Shown: in pieces, positions 1 through 8,665 of the stretch | How the letters are laid out: each line of letters opens with the position of its first letter | Numbering within the stretch: position 1 is the first letter of the stretch | NCBI GenBank assembly: GCA_021848545.1 | Contig: JAJZUL010000016.1 | Coordinates: 1-61,648, forward strand | DNA from: Pseudomonadota bacterium | Lineage (GTDB): Bacteria > Pseudomonadota > Alphaproteobacteria > Rhodospirillales > Magnetospirillaceae | Direction of reading: 5' to 3' | Length of the DNA stretch: 61,648 nt | Position numbers and translations under genes: made by a program | The notes under the pieces: model-generated | Database searches by the model: none | The model's input: the letters and a program-made list of their open reading frames with translations, nothing else | Told to the model about the DNA's origin: nothing

Positions 1-23
1 GATTTGGCCAAAATTCTTCCTTT

Positions 24-60
24 AGATCATGATGAAGTCAAGTTGACTTCATCATGATCT
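24..60. repeat. Perfect 18-bp-arm palindrome at window start
   Basis: Positions 24-41 are the exact reverse complement of 43-60, with one unpaired base at 42. On the plus strand it is followed by a short T-rich stretch (CTCTTTT), so it could be a terminator for a gene left of the window. It also lies downstream of the minus-strand mlaF end. AT content is far higher than in the neighbouring genes. Confidence 0.8.
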
Positions 61-74
61 CTTTTAATGTTTAG

Positions 75-125
75 CCCTCGCCGGGCGCGCGCGTCCGCGC
101 GCTTGGCCGCTCGCTCAATGCTCGC
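75..125. repeat. GC-rich dispersed repeat, copy 1
   Basis: This 51-nt stretch matches 32571-32621 at 48 of 51 positions, and its first half also resembles 28082-28110. Here it lies just beyond the mlaF stop codon, in a spacer. No transposase or coding function is apparent. Confidence 0.75.
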
Positions 126-158
126 TCAAAGCGTGATTCAACTTCGTTTCATCCCGCT

Positions 159-941
159 CTAAGCCCTCAATTCCATCTGGATCGGTCCCTCGGCGCGGCC
201 ATGAATGAACTGATCCACATAGGGGTTGCCGGAATGCTCGATCTCGGAAGCGGGACCGATCCAGATCAGCTTGCCCCGATACAGCATGGCGATACGGTCG
301 GCGATCTTGCGGGCGCTGGCCATGTCGTGGGTGATCGACAGGGTGGTGGCACCCAGTTCCTTGACGCACTTGACGATAAGGTTGTTGATGACGTCGGCCA
401 TGATCGGGTCCAGCCCGGTGGTGGGCTCGTCGAAAAAGATGATTTCGGGTTGGGTGGCGATGGCCCGGGCCAGGGCCACGCGCTTCTGCATGCCGCCCGA
501 CAATTCCGACGGCCACAGATCGCCGGCCGATTCCGCCAGACCCACCTGGGCCAGGGTGGCGGTGGCGACGCCGCGCGCTTCCGCCCGGCTCATCTTGCGT
601 CCCTGTATCAGGCCGAAAGCCACGTTTTCCCAAACTTTCAGCGAATCGAACAGGGCGCCGCCCTGGAACAGCATGCCGAATTTTTCCATCACCCGGCCGC
701 GGCTGCGGGACGACATATGGGTCACCTCCTCGCCGTCGATGGCGATGGAGCCGGATTCGGGGGAGAGCAGGCCCAGGATGCATTTCAGCATCACCGATTT
801 GCCGGTGCCCGACCCGCCGATCACCACCACCGATTCGCCGCGGGCGACCGACAGGTCGACGCCGTCCAGCACCGTCTTGGGGCCGAAGGATTTGCACAGG
901 CCGGAAATCTCGATTTTCGCCGGGGGGGGCATGGCGCTCAC
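159..941 (-). CDS. mlaF: MlaF-type ABC transporter ATPase (phospholipid/retrograde lipid transport)
   Basis: 260 aa ATP-binding subunit. Walker A GGSGTGKS lies at residues 42-49, the Q-loop Gln near 93, the ABC signature LSGGM at 147-151 and Walker B ending DEP at about 171-173, so the ATPase site looks complete. In the Mla/MCE family this subunit powers glycerophospholipid movement between inner and outer membranes with the permease MlaE. The start overlaps the mlaE stop by 4 bp, showing translational coupling. No MCE-domain substrate-binding gene (mlaD) is next to it here; it may lie elsewhere. It ends the dnaB-alr-mlaE-mlaF run. Confidence 0.88.
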   Translation of the reverse strand: MSAMPPPAKIEISGLCKSFGPKTVLDGVDLSVARGESVVVIGGSGTGKSVMLKCILGLLSPESGSIAIDGEEVTHMSSRSRGRVMEKFGMLFQGGALFDSLKVWENVAFGLIQGRKMSRAEARGVATATLAQVGLAESAGDLWPSELSGGMQKRVALARAIATQPEIIFFDEPTTGLDPIMADVINNLIVKCVKELGATTLSITHDMASARKIADRIAMLYRGKLIWIGPASEIEHSGNPYVDQFIHGRAEGPIQMELRA

Positions 942-1714
942 TTGCCGAAATAAAGGGCGGTGATGACGTAGTCGAACACCAGGATGAGGATGGCGGCCGA
1001 GACCACCGAATTGGTGGTGGCGGCGCCGACGCCCTGGGCGCCGCCCCTGGAATAATAGCCGTGATAGCAGCCCATCAACGTGATGAGGAAGCCGAAGACG
1101 GCGGCCTTCACCAGACCGGAAATGACGTCGGTCGGTTCCAGATACTGCCAGCTGCTGGAAAGATAGGTGGCGCCGTTCAGACCCAGCTTGGAGACGGCGA
1201 CGATATAGCCGCCGAACACGCCGATGACGTCGGCCACCAGCACCAGCAGCGGCAGCATCAGCACGCCCGCCAGAAGCCGCGGCGAAATCAGGTATTTGAA
1301 CGGGTCGGTGGACAGGGTGGACAGGGCGTCGATCTGTTCGGTCACCCGCATGGTGCCGATTTCGGCGGCCATGGAGGCGCCCATGCGCCCGGCCACCATC
1401 AGCCCGGCCAGCACCGGTCCCAATTCCCGGGTCATGGACAGCACGACCACGGTGGCGACGGCGCTTTCCGCCTGGAAGCGGGCGAAGCCGGAATAGCTTT
1501 GCAGCGCCAGCACCATCCCGGTGAAGATCGCCGTCAGCCCCACCACCGGCAGCGAGTAATAGCCGATATCGATCATCGCCCGGCCGACGATGCGCGGATA
1601 GAAGGGCGGCCGCACCATGTGGCCGATGGCGGTGGCGGTGAAGGCCGAAATCCGTCCCACATGGGACAGGAAGACGATGAAAATGCGGCCGACGGTACGC
1701 AGCAGTTCGATCAC
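938..1714 (-). CDS. mlaE: MlaE-type ABC transporter permease
   Basis: 258 aa hydrophobic protein of the MlaE/YrbE permease family, with about five to six membrane segments. The cytoplasmic loop containing AGRMGASMAAEIGTM, which contacts the ATPase in this family, is clearly recognisable in the middle of the protein. It overlaps mlaF by 4 bp and starts 12 bp after the alr stop, so it is co-transcribed with alr upstream and mlaF downstream. The pairing of alr and mlaEF suggests a cell-envelope operon; that functional grouping is inference. Confidence 0.88.
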   Translation of the reverse strand: MIELLRTVGRIFIVFLSHVGRISAFTATAIGHMVRPPFYPRIVGRAMIDIGYYSLPVVGLTAIFTGMVLALQSYSGFARFQAESAVATVVVLSMTRELGPVLAGLMVAGRMGASMAAEIGTMRVTEQIDALSTLSTDPFKYLISPRLLAGVLMLPLLVLVADVIGVFGGYIVAVSKLGLNGATYLSSSWQYLEPTDVISGLVKAAVFGFLITLMGCYHGYYSRGGAQGVGAATTNSVVSAAILILVFDYVITALYFGK

Positions 1715-1726
1715 GCGGCCATATCC

Positions 1727-2851
1727 TCAGGTCGTGGCGGGGATGGAGCCGCCCACATAGCGGCGAAACGCGCGCCGGCCGGCATTGGTCAGGATTTCAT
1801 AGCCGATGGTGCCGGCTTCCGCCGCCAGGGCATCGACATCGTGGTGAGGGCCGATCAGTTCCATCATCATTCCCGGGCGCACCGCGTCCGCCGGCAGGTG
1901 TCCGACATCGACGGTGATCAAATCCATGGAAACGCGACCAACCACCGGAACCAAATGCCCCCCGATGACGCCGTGGCCGCGATTGCCGAGGGATCGGAAA
2001 TATCCGTCCGCGTAACCGGCCGCGACAGTGGCGATGCGGCTTTTGCCGACCACGCGATGGGTGGCACCATAGCCAACGGTCATGGGGGTGTCAACGTCCC
2101 GCACTTGCAGGATTTTTGCCTCCAGGCGGGCGATTCCGGCCATGGGATTGGGGCGGTGCGGGGTGGGATTGACGCCGTACAGGGCCGCGCCCGGCCGGAC
2201 CAGGTCGAACTGGTAGTCGGGGCCCAGGAAAATGGTGGAGGACGCCCCCAGCGAACGCCGGCCCGGCAACAAGGCGGACAGGGTGGCGAAACGGTCGCGC
2301 TGGGCCGGGTTCATGGGCGATCCCTCTTCGTCGGCGCAGGCCATGTGCGACATCACCAGCCGCGTTTCGATGCCGGCGAGCAGGGTCTTGTCCTCGGCGA
2401 TCCGGGCCACCTGACCGGCTTCCAGGCCCAGTCGGTTCATGCCGGTATCGATATGGATGGCGGCCGGGCGGGATTGGCCCCGGGCGCGGGCATGAGCCCG
2501 CCACCCGGCGATCTGGTCCAGGGTGTTGAGCACCGGAATCAGGCCGTGGGCGTCGAAAAGGGCTTCGGTGCCCGGCAGCAATCCGTTCAGCACGAACAGC
2601 TCCGCGCCGGGGATGTGGGGGCGCAGATCCAACGCCTCGTCGATGGTGGCGACGAAAAAGGTGGCGCAGCCGGCCGCCGCCAGGGCCGGCGCCACCCGCG
2701 TCGCCCCCATGCCGTAGGCGTCGGCCTTCACCACCGCGGCGCAGGCGGCGGGGCGCGCGCGGTCGCCCAGCAGGCGCCAATTGGCGACGATGGCGTCGAG
2801 ATCGACGGTGAGGATCGACGTGGCGCGATCGGGGGCGGTGGTGGTGGCCAA
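1727..2851 (-). CDS. alr: Alanine racemase
   Basis: PLP enzyme making D-alanine for peptidoglycan. The N-terminal motif VVKADAYGMG carries the PLP-binding lysine, and the C-terminal half has VGYGATHRV and GRVSMDLITVDV as in biosynthetic alanine racemases. The reading frame is open back into dnaB, but no good ATG lies near the expected N-terminus. I chose the TTG at 2851, 9 bp after the dnaB stop, giving 374 aa, normal for the family; an ATA at 2857 or an in-dnaB start are alternatives. It lies between dnaB and mlaE in one run. Confidence 0.85.
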   Translation of the reverse strand: MATTTAPDRATSILTVDLDAIVANWRLLGDRARPAACAAVVKADAYGMGATRVAPALAAAGCATFFVATIDEALDLRPHIPGAELFVLNGLLPGTEALFDAHGLIPVLNTLDQIAGWRAHARARGQSRPAAIHIDTGMNRLGLEAGQVARIAEDKTLLAGIETRLVMSHMACADEEGSPMNPAQRDRFATLSALLPGRRSLGASSTIFLGPDYQFDLVRPGAALYGVNPTPHRPNPMAGIARLEAKILQVRDVDTPMTVGYGATHRVVGKSRIATVAAGYADGYFRSLGNRGHGVIGGHLVPVVGRVSMDLITVDVGHLPADAVRPGMMMELIGPHHDVDALAAEAGTIGYEILTNAGRRAFRRYVGGSIPATT

Positions 2852-2859
2852 GGGTATGG

Positions 2860-4374
2860 TTACCGGTCGGGGGCCTGGTAATGGTCGTCGGCGATATGAT
2901 TGCCGAATTTGGTGAACTCGCCGTGGAATGACAAGCGCACCGATCCCACCGGGCCGTGACGCTGCTTGGCGACGATGACTTCGGCGGTGTTCCACACCTC
3001 CTCGCAGCGTTCCTTCCATTTGGCGTAGCGTTCGTTGAATTTGTCCTCGGCCTCTTCCGGGCGCCGGCCGGGTTCGGCCCGTTCCAGGTAATATTGCTCG
3101 CGGAAGACGAACATGACCACGTCGGCATCCTGTTCGATCGACCCGGATTCACGCAGATCGGAAAGCTGGGGACGCTTGTCCTCGCGGCTTTCCACGGCGC
3201 GCGACAATTGCGACAGGGCGATCACCGGCACGCCCAGCTCCTTGGCCAGGGCCTTCAGGCTGCGGGTGATCTCGGAAATCTCCTGCACCCGGTTTTCCGA
3301 TGTGCTCGCCGAGCCCCGCAGCAATTGCAGGTAATCGACGACGATCAGGCCCAGCCCGTGCTGGCGTTTCAGCCGCCGAGCCCGGGTGCGGACGGCGGAG
3401 ACCGACAAAGCCGGGGTATCGTCGATGAACAAAGGCAGGCGGTTGATCTCCTGGGCGGCCACCACCAGGCGATCGAATTCGGCGTGGGCCAGTTCGCCCT
3501 GGCGGATGCGGTGGCTGGCGATTTCCGCCTGTTCGGCCAGGATACGGGTGGCCAATTGCTCGGAACTCATTTCCAGGGAGAAGAAGGCGACCATGGCGCC
3601 GTCCTCGGCCTTTTCCTCGCCGGGACGGTAGGCGCGCGCCGCGTTGAAGGCGATGTTGGTGGCCAGCGCCGTCTTGCCCATGGAGGGGCGGCCGGCCAGA
3701 ATGATCAAATCCGAGGCGTGCAGGCCGCCCAGCTTGCGGTCCAGATCGATCAGGCCGGTGGGCACCCCCGACAGCTTGCCCTGGCGCTTGTGGGCGGCCT
3801 CGGCCTGGCGGATGGATTCGGTCAGGACCGATGAGAAATCGCGGAACCCGCCTTCGATCTGGCCGAAGGTGGCCAGTTCGTAGAGCCGGGCCTCGGCGCC
3901 CTCGATCTGGGTCTGGGCGGGGTGGTCGAGGCCGGGATCGAAGGCCGTGTTGACCACGTCGGTCCCCAGTTCGATCAATTCCCGGCGCAAATGCAGGTCG
4001 AAGATCAGGCGGCCGTAATCCTCGGCATTGAGGATGGACACCACCGAATTGGCCAGGGCCGGCAGATAGGCGGCGCCGCCGACCTCCGCCAGGGATTCGT
4101 CCCGGTCGAAATAGGGCTTCAAGGTGACCGGATCGGCGATCTGGCCGCGGCCGATCAGGGTGGTCATGGCGGCAAAGATGCGGCCGTGAACCGGTTCGGC
4201 GAAATGCTCGGGCCGCAGGAATTCCGACACCTTTTCAAAAGCGCGGTTGTTCAGCAGGATCGCGCCCAGCAGGGCCTGTTCCGCATCCCGGTTATGGGGC
4301 GGCGCGCGAAAGGGCGTGCCATCGGTCGAAGTGACGGCGGCGCCGCGAGAATCCATGGGCGGCAGAGCGGACAT
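2860..4374 (-). CDS. dnaB: Replicative DNA helicase DnaB
   Basis: 504 aa hexameric helicase of the replication fork. The N-terminal domain (roughly 25-130) contains the NRDAEQALLGAIL segment typical of DnaB, followed by a linker and a RecA-type C-terminal domain with Walker A GRPSMGKT at 228-235 and Walker B LIVVDYLQL near 340. Downstream motifs such as SQLSRAVESR and DLRESGSIEQDAD are DnaB-specific. It heads the dnaB-alr-mlaE-mlaF run, 86 bp downstream of the cfa stop codon. No intein is visible. Confidence 0.96.
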   Translation of the reverse strand: MSALPPMDSRGAAVTSTDGTPFRAPPHNRDAEQALLGAILLNNRAFEKVSEFLRPEHFAEPVHGRIFAAMTTLIGRGQIADPVTLKPYFDRDESLAEVGGAAYLPALANSVVSILNAEDYGRLIFDLHLRRELIELGTDVVNTAFDPGLDHPAQTQIEGAEARLYELATFGQIEGGFRDFSSVLTESIRQAEAAHKRQGKLSGVPTGLIDLDRKLGGLHASDLIILAGRPSMGKTALATNIAFNAARAYRPGEEKAEDGAMVAFFSLEMSSEQLATRILAEQAEIASHRIRQGELAHAEFDRLVVAAQEINRLPLFIDDTPALSVSAVRTRARRLKRQHGLGLIVVDYLQLLRGSASTSENRVQEISEITRSLKALAKELGVPVIALSQLSRAVESREDKRPQLSDLRESGSIEQDADVVMFVFREQYYLERAEPGRRPEEAEDKFNERYAKWKERCEEVWNTAEVIVAKQRHGPVGSVRLSFHGEFTKFGNHIADDHYQAPDR

Positions 4375-4460
4375 CGGCCGATGTTAGCAGAGCCCGGTCG
4401 CCGCGCGCCATGACCTCCGGCCTGTGGATTGCGGGGATAGCGGGGGGAAGTGGGGTAGGT

Positions 4461-5699
4461 TCAGGCTTCCGCGCCCGCCTGATCGGTCCGCCGCATCAGA
4501 CGGCGCTCATCGTCGAACATGTAATCGCGCGTCAGCGGCACGGCGGTCTGGTCTGCGGCCATCTGTATCTGAAACACCATCTGGCTCTGGTTGCGGAACG
4601 CCATTTCCGCCCCCAGCAGATAGAACTCCCACATCCGGCAGAAACGCTCGTCGTACAAGCGGCGGATCTCGTCGCGCCTGGCCTGGAACCGTTTGTGCCA
4701 TTCCGTCAGGGTGCGGGCGTAATGCAGGCGCAGAATCTCGACGTCGGTGGTCCACAGCCGCGCCCGTTCGACCGCCGGCAGGACTTCCGACAAAGCCGGA
4801 CAATAGCCGCCGGGAAAGATGTATTTGCGGACCCAGGCATTGGTGGTGCCCGGTCCGTCCATCCGCCCGATGGCATGGACCAGGGCGACGCCGCGCGGCG
4901 CCAGCATGTCGCGGATGCGGGAAAAAAACTGGCGGTAATGGCCGATGCCCACATGTTCGAACATGCCCACCGAGACGATCCGGTCGAACCGTCCCTGGAC
5001 GCGGCGGAAATCCACCAGCTCGAATTTGACCCGGTCGGCCAGTCCCGCCTTTTCGGCGCGGCTCCGGGCCACCGCCAATTGCTCCTTGGACAAGGTGATG
5101 CCCAGCACGTCGACATCGGCGTAGCGGGCCAGACTGAGCGCCAGCCCGCCCCAACCCGACCCGATGTCAAGCACCCGTTGCCCCGGTTCCAGCAACAGCT
5201 TGGCGGCGATATGGCGTTTCTTGGCCTCCTGGGCCTCCTCCAGCGTCATATCGGGGCGGGCGAAATAGGCGCAGGAATATTGTCTGTCGGGGTCGAGAAA
5301 GCGGTCGTACAACCCGTCCGACAGATCGTAATGGTGGGCGACGTTGCTCTGGGCGCGGCCGACCGGATTGTATTGCTGGAACAAGCGCGCCAGGCGCCAG
5401 ATCGGCGCCCGCCGGGGGTGGGCCTCGTCGTATTTCTCGATATTGCGCGTGGCCAGCTCCAGGAAATCGCGCAGGGTGCCCTGCTCGACCGTCAGCGTGC
5501 CGTCCATATACGCTTCGCCGGCCACCAGGCGGGGATTGATGGCCAGCCGCCGGTGCAGGGAGCGGTCGTGCAGCCGCACGGTGACGGGGGGGATTCCCGG
5601 AATTTTCGGACCGGCGAAACGGTGCGCCTTGCCGTTGGCGTCGATCAAGGTGAAATCGCCATGACGGAAAAGGCGGGCAAGCAAAACGCTCAATAACAT
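4461..5699 (-). CDS. cfa: Cyclopropane-fatty-acyl-phospholipid synthase
   Basis: 412 aa SAM-dependent enzyme that converts unsaturated acyl chains of membrane phospholipids to cyclopropane forms. SAM-binding motif VLDIGSGWGG is at about 176-185; family motifs NVAHHYDLSDGLY (119-131) and YSCAYF (141-146) are present, as is a C-terminal LHYARTLTEWHKRF segment. The start at 5699 has GGGAGA about 8 nt upstream. The roughly 150 nt before it can fold into strong structures, described separately. Length is normal for the family. Confidence 0.93.
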   Translation of the reverse strand: MLLSVLLARLFRHGDFTLIDANGKAHRFAGPKIPGIPPVTVRLHDRSLHRRLAINPRLVAGEAYMDGTLTVEQGTLRDFLELATRNIEKYDEAHPRRAPIWRLARLFQQYNPVGRAQSNVAHHYDLSDGLYDRFLDPDRQYSCAYFARPDMTLEEAQEAKKRHIAAKLLLEPGQRVLDIGSGWGGLALSLARYADVDVLGITLSKEQLAVARSRAEKAGLADRVKFELVDFRRVQGRFDRIVSVGMFEHVGIGHYRQFFSRIRDMLAPRGVALVHAIGRMDGPGTTNAWVRKYIFPGGYCPALSEVLPAVERARLWTTDVEILRLHYARTLTEWHKRFQARRDEIRRLYDERFCRMWEFYLLGAEMAFRNQSQMVFQIQMAADQTAVPLTRDYMFDDERRLMRRTDQAGAEA

Positions 5700-5721
5700 C
5701 CATGCTCTCCCGTGATCTTGG

Positions 5722-5752
5722 GGTGGCGTGCTTGCATTCGAAGCACGTCACC
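5722..5752 (-). promoter_or_regulatory. Hairpin just upstream of cfa start
   Basis: Two 12-nt arms (5722-5733 and 5741-5752) match at 11 of 12 positions around a 7-nt loop. In the cfa transcript this hairpin would end about 22 nt before the ATG, just above the ribosome binding site. It could be a leader element acting with the structure at 5800-5855, or a passive dispersed hairpin. Confidence 0.45.
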
Positions 5753-5799
5753 TCGGCGAGCATTGAGCGGGCCGCCAAAATCGCGGAGGCGTCCGCCCG

Positions 5800-5855
5800 G
5801 CGAGGGAGATCTGTGACCTCTGGATCGCGGAGCGGATTTCTCCCTCGCAATCCAG
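5800..5855 (-). promoter_or_regulatory. Possible H-type pseudoknot in the cfa leader
   Basis: Two perfect complementary pairs interleave: 5800-5809 with 5839-5848 (10 bp) and 5820-5825 with 5850-5855 (6 bp). Read on the minus strand the order is P1 5', P2 5', P1 3', P2 3', the topology of an H-type pseudoknot. It lies about 100 nt upstream of the cfa start. It does not match a riboswitch class I can recall; SAM is the cfa cosubstrate, so a metabolite sensor is conceivable but unproven. Alternative hairpins are equally possible. Confidence 0.35.
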
Positions 5856-5944
5856 CGATAAGCATAGACTTATAGTCCTCAACCGCAAGTCAAAATCAAT
5901 AAATATAATAAAAACAAAAGGTTACAGGGGGGGCGAAACGCAAA

Positions 5945-5972
5945 CGGGCGGGACCGTTTCCGGTCCCGCCCG
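5945..5972 (-). terminator. Terminator of the rpsF-rpsR-DUF2232-rplI operon
   Basis: Perfect 12-bp arms (5945-5956 and 5961-5972) with a 4-nt loop, 24 bp after the rplI stop on the minus strand. The stem is very GC-rich. On the minus strand it is followed by GTTTGCGTTT, a weak U tract. Confidence 0.75.
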
Positions 5973-5995
5973 CTTTGTCGCGGCCGTATCGGCGA

Positions 5996-6577
5996 TTATT
6001 CGGCTTCGACGGCCTCGGCGGCGTCCGCGGCTTCCACGACCGCTTCGGCTTCCACCGCCGCGGCTTCCGCTTCCTGGCGGTTGGCCTCTTCCTCGGCCTC
6101 CACGGCGGCGGCGGCGGCGCGTTCCGCTTCTTCCTGCGACCGGGCCACGGTCACCGACACCGAAACGGTGACTTCCGGATGCAGGGCCACACGCACCGCA
6201 TAGGTGCCGAGCGTCTTGATCGGGTTGTCGAGATTGACCTGACGGCGCTCGACGGTGAAACCCGCCCCCTTGATGGCGTCGGCGAGATCGCGGCCGGACA
6301 CCGATCCGTAAAGCTGGCCGCTTTCGCCCGCCTGACGGACGATCAGGACGGTCAGTCCTTCCATCTTGGCGGCGACGGCCTGGGCTTCGTCGCGACGCTT
6401 CAGGTTGGCCGCTTCGAGCTGGGCGCGCTGATTTTCGAAATAGGCGAGATTGTTCTTGCTGGCACGCAGGGCCTTTTTCTGCGGCAGCAGGAAATTACGG
6501 GCGAAACCGGGCCGTACGATGACCACGTCCCCCATCTGCCCCAGCTTCTCGATCCGTTCGAGCAGAATGACTTCCAT
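5996..6577 (-). CDS. rplI: 50S ribosomal protein L9
   Basis: 193 aa. The N-terminal domain begins [19 protein letters not shown] with the conserved [10 protein letters not shown] segment, followed by the long helix and the C-terminal rRNA-binding domain (about 80-150). The last 45 residues are an extra tail made almost only of Ala, Glu and Val, acidic and probably disordered; the usual L9 length is near 150 aa. Such tails are common in alphaproteobacterial L9. It is the last gene of the rpsF operon, 1 bp after the DUF2232 gene. Confidence 0.95.
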   Translation of the reverse strand: MEVILLERIEKLGQMGDVVIVRPGFARNFLLPQKKALRASKNNLAYFENQRAQLEAANLKRRDEAQAVAAKMEGLTVLIVRQAGESGQLYGSVSGRDLADAIKGAGFTVERRQVNLDNPIKTLGTYAVRVALHPEVTVSVSVTVARSQEEAERAAAAAVEAEEEANRQEAEAAAVEAEAVVEAADAAEAVEAE

Positions 6578-6578
6578 C

Positions 6579-7547
6579 TCAGTTCTCCTTGCCGCCGCCC
6601 GGCCGATAATGGGCGGCCCTCATCTTGACGAACATGACCAATCCCAGGATCGCGGCAAGCGCCAGCGCCCAGGCCAGGGCCAGAAACATGATGGCGTACA
6701 GGGCCACCAAACCCATTGCCGCCCCGGGCCGGCCGGCGATGGCGTGGTGAGCCGTCGCGACGCCCAGCAGAGCGAAAGGAAACAATGCCACCGCCACCAG
6801 ATTGGAGGCGAGGTAGGCGACGGTTCCACCGCCCAATCCCCAGGCCGCAAGCACCACCACCAACAGGGCCGCCAGCCAATCCGGCGGATTCAGTTCGGCG
6901 AGGGTGGGACTGGGCCGGCGGGCGTGACCGAACCGGACCAGCGTCACCTGGGCGAAGGCGGCATTGATCGCCGTCGTCACCAACCACATCAGCATCAACA
7001 CGGCCGGCAGAATCCGGGTCAACATCCCGGCCATCTTCTGCCGTTCGGCCTCCGGCAAATTGCCGCCGATGACGGTGAGGGTGTGGTTGACCGATTGCCC
7101 GATCCATCCTTGCAACCCACCGGGATGGCCCATCCCGATCAACGTCACCAGCGCCAGCACCGCCAGCACCAAAACGACCAGCCAGCCGACCACTCGTCCG
7201 GCGGGATACCATTCGACCGTGCCGGCGGAATCCTGCCGCCACAACAAGGCTCGATTGGCCACCACCAGGACCGGCAACCCGGCCATCACCAGAAAAAACG
7301 TCACCAGCGCCGAACCGGTCACCGCGACCACGGCCACCGCGCCAACGGCGATGGCCAGGGCCGCCCCGATCTGCCCCAGGCTGAGCGCCACCACCATCAA
7401 AGGCAGGGGCGACAGCGTCCCGAGAATCCCGAACATCAGACTGCCGGGCTTCAGGGCCAGGGACAGGAACAGCAACGCCGCCAACAGCCCCGCCGCGACG
7501 GGCGGGGCCAACCGGCTCACCATCGGATGGTTCGGCGCTTCCCTCAC
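6579..7547 (-). CDS. DUF2232 (YybS-like) membrane protein
   Basis: 322 aa with about eight hydrophobic segments and few polar stretches, matching DUF2232 proteins encoded between rpsR and rplI in alphaproteobacteria. The molecular role is not established. It overlaps rpsR by 4 bp and is 1 bp from rplI, so it is translationally coupled inside a ribosomal protein operon. That position is conserved in related bacteria (established for the group); any link to ribosome or envelope function is inference. Confidence 0.8.
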   Translation of the reverse strand: MREAPNHPMVSRLAPPVAAGLLAALLFLSLALKPGSLMFGILGTLSPLPLMVVALSLGQIGAALAIAVGAVAVVAVTGSALVTFFLVMAGLPVLVVANRALLWRQDSAGTVEWYPAGRVVGWLVVLVLAVLALVTLIGMGHPGGLQGWIGQSVNHTLTVIGGNLPEAERQKMAGMLTRILPAVLMLMWLVTTAINAAFAQVTLVRFGHARRPSPTLAELNPPDWLAALLVVVLAAWGLGGGTVAYLASNLVAVALFPFALLGVATAHHAIAGRPGAAMGLVALYAIMFLALAWALALAAILGLVMFVKMRAAHYRPGGGKEN

Positions 7548-7807
7548 TTCACCACGTAAGGCAGCAAGCCGAGAAAGCGGGCGCGCTTGATCGCCTGGGC
7601 GAGTTCGCGCTGCTTCTTGGCCGATACCGCGGTGATGCGCGACGGCACGATCTTGCCCCGTTCCGAAATGAAACGCTGGAGCAGCTTGATGTCCTTGTAA
7701 TCGATCTTGGGCGCATTGGCGCCCGAGAACGGGCAGGTCTTACGCCGGCGGAAAAACGGCCGGCGGGCGCCGCCGCTCCGCGGACGCTCGGTCTTGCCGT
7801 CAGTCAT
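7544..7807 (-). CDS. rpsR: 30S ribosomal protein S18
   Basis: 87 aa, strongly basic. The core signature [19 protein letters not shown] and the C-terminal [21 protein letters not shown] identify S18, which pairs with S6 on the 30S platform. The N-terminal 25 residues are Arg/Gly rich. It overlaps rpsF by 4 bp at its start and the DUF2232 gene by 4 bp at its end, so all three are translationally coupled. Confidence 0.96.
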   Translation of the reverse strand: MTDGKTERPRSGGARRPFFRRRKTCPFSGANAPKIDYKDIKLLQRFISERGKIVPSRITAVSAKKQRELAQAIKRARFLGLLPYVVK

Positions 7808-8274
7808 GCTTCGCCTCCCTCACGGGGTTCGCGGCGCGGACGATCGCCGCGCTCCTCACGGTCGCCACGGAACCCGCCTTCGCGGAATTCACGACGCGGA
7901 CGGTCGCCGCGATCGCCGCGATCGCCGCGGCCGTCACGGTCATCGCGCCCCGACTTGGCCTGCATCATCGCCGACGGACCCTCTTCCAGGGAGTCGACGC
8001 GGATGGTGAGATGGCGCAGCACGTCCTCGTTCAGGCCCATCAACCGCTCCATTTCCTTCACGGCGGAAGCGGGGGCGTCGATGTTCATCAGGACGTAATG
8101 GGCTTTCCGGTTCTTCTTGATCCGGTAGGTGAGGTTGCGCAGACCCCAATATTCCTTTTTGGCCACCGTGCCACCACCCTGGGTGATCACGCCGGTCATC
8201 TCGTCGGTCAGGGTGTCGACCTGGGGGCCGGACACTTCCTGGCGCGCGAGGATCACGCATTCATACAAAGGCAT
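7804..8274 (-). CDS. rpsF: 30S ribosomal protein S6
   Basis: 156 aa from the ATG at 8274 ([15 protein letters not shown]), the family-typical start; the frame is open further upstream. The S6 core runs to about residue 105 and contains the [15 protein letters not shown] segment. The remaining 50 residues are a tail of repeated RGD, DRPRRE and REGG units encoded by a short internal DNA repeat at about 7830-7935, far beyond the usual 95-110 aa S6. It heads the rpsF-rpsR-DUF2232-rplI operon behind a good promoter. Confidence 0.95.
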   Translation of the reverse strand: MPLYECVILARQEVSGPQVDTLTDEMTGVITQGGGTVAKKEYWGLRNLTYRIKKNRKAHYVLMNIDAPASAVKEMERLMGLNEDVLRHLTIRVDSLEEGPSAMMQAKSGRDDRDGRGDRGDRGDRPRREFREGGFRGDREERGDRPRREPREGGEA

Positions 8275-8372
8275 CGTCACTATACCCCTTACGGCTTTTC
8301 TCATCCCCGTCCCCCATGGAACGCGGCATAGCCGGCGCGGCGACCGCGTCGGCAAGGGTTTGGAAGCGCGGG

Positions 8373-8400
8373 ACTATACACGAAAGCGACGCCGATGCAA
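8373..8400 (-). promoter_or_regulatory. Promoter of the rpsF operon
   Basis: On the minus strand TTGCAT (8395-8400) and TATAGT (8373-8378) are separated by 16 bp, a close sigma-70-type match. The start codon of rpsF is about 100 bp downstream, leaving room for a leader. This is the best housekeeping-type promoter I found in the window. Confidence 0.65.
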
Positions 8401-8458
8401 GCGGGCGTGAGCGGGTGTTTAAAACCAACTCTTGACCTGCGGCACTGATCTCCTCTCG

Positions 8459-8525
8459 ACCTACGGCACCCGGAGGCGGCGTAGCCGCCGACTATGCGCC
8501 CGAAGCGGAGCGGAGCATCAAGACC
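8459..8525. repeat. Dispersed repeat (ACCTGCGGC...AGCATCAAGAC family), copy 1
   Basis: Similar to 36701-36760: both share GACCT-CGGC, a central self-complementary block around CGGAGGCG-GCCGAC, ATGCGC, and the end AGCATCAAGAC. Copy 1 has a longer middle part. Neither copy has coding capacity. Confidence 0.6.
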
Positions 8526-8665
8526 AGCGCGCCGGAGCGAGCGCAAGCGAGTGAGGATAAGCCAAGCGCGAGCGCCGGCGCCTGAGGCCGAACAAATAAA
8601 TTGACACGGGCGCGCGACCCCTGTCCATTTCGGCCATTATTAATAAGACAAGGTGAACACAGCCG

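Larger units (their letters stand above)
8275..8665. other. Divergent spacer between rpsF and fabD
   Basis: 391 bp without a convincing gene. It holds the rpsF promoter at 8373-8400, the dispersed repeat at 8459-8525, and a TTGACA hexamer at about 8599 that could be the -35 of fabD, without a well-spaced -10. Confidence 0.6.

Noticed and set aside
1061-2881. Long plus-strand open frame (606 aa) opposite mlaE and alr
   Set aside because: It is antisense to two well-supported genes, is dominated by His, Gly, Gln and Arg as expected for shadow frames in high-GC DNA, and has no recognisable domain.
5800-5855. Assignment to a known SAM riboswitch class
   Set aside because: I could not match the conserved bases of any SAM class; only the pairing topology is supported.
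8599-8650. Complete sigma-70 promoter for fabD
   Set aside because: TTGACA is present but no acceptable -10 lies at 16-18 bp.
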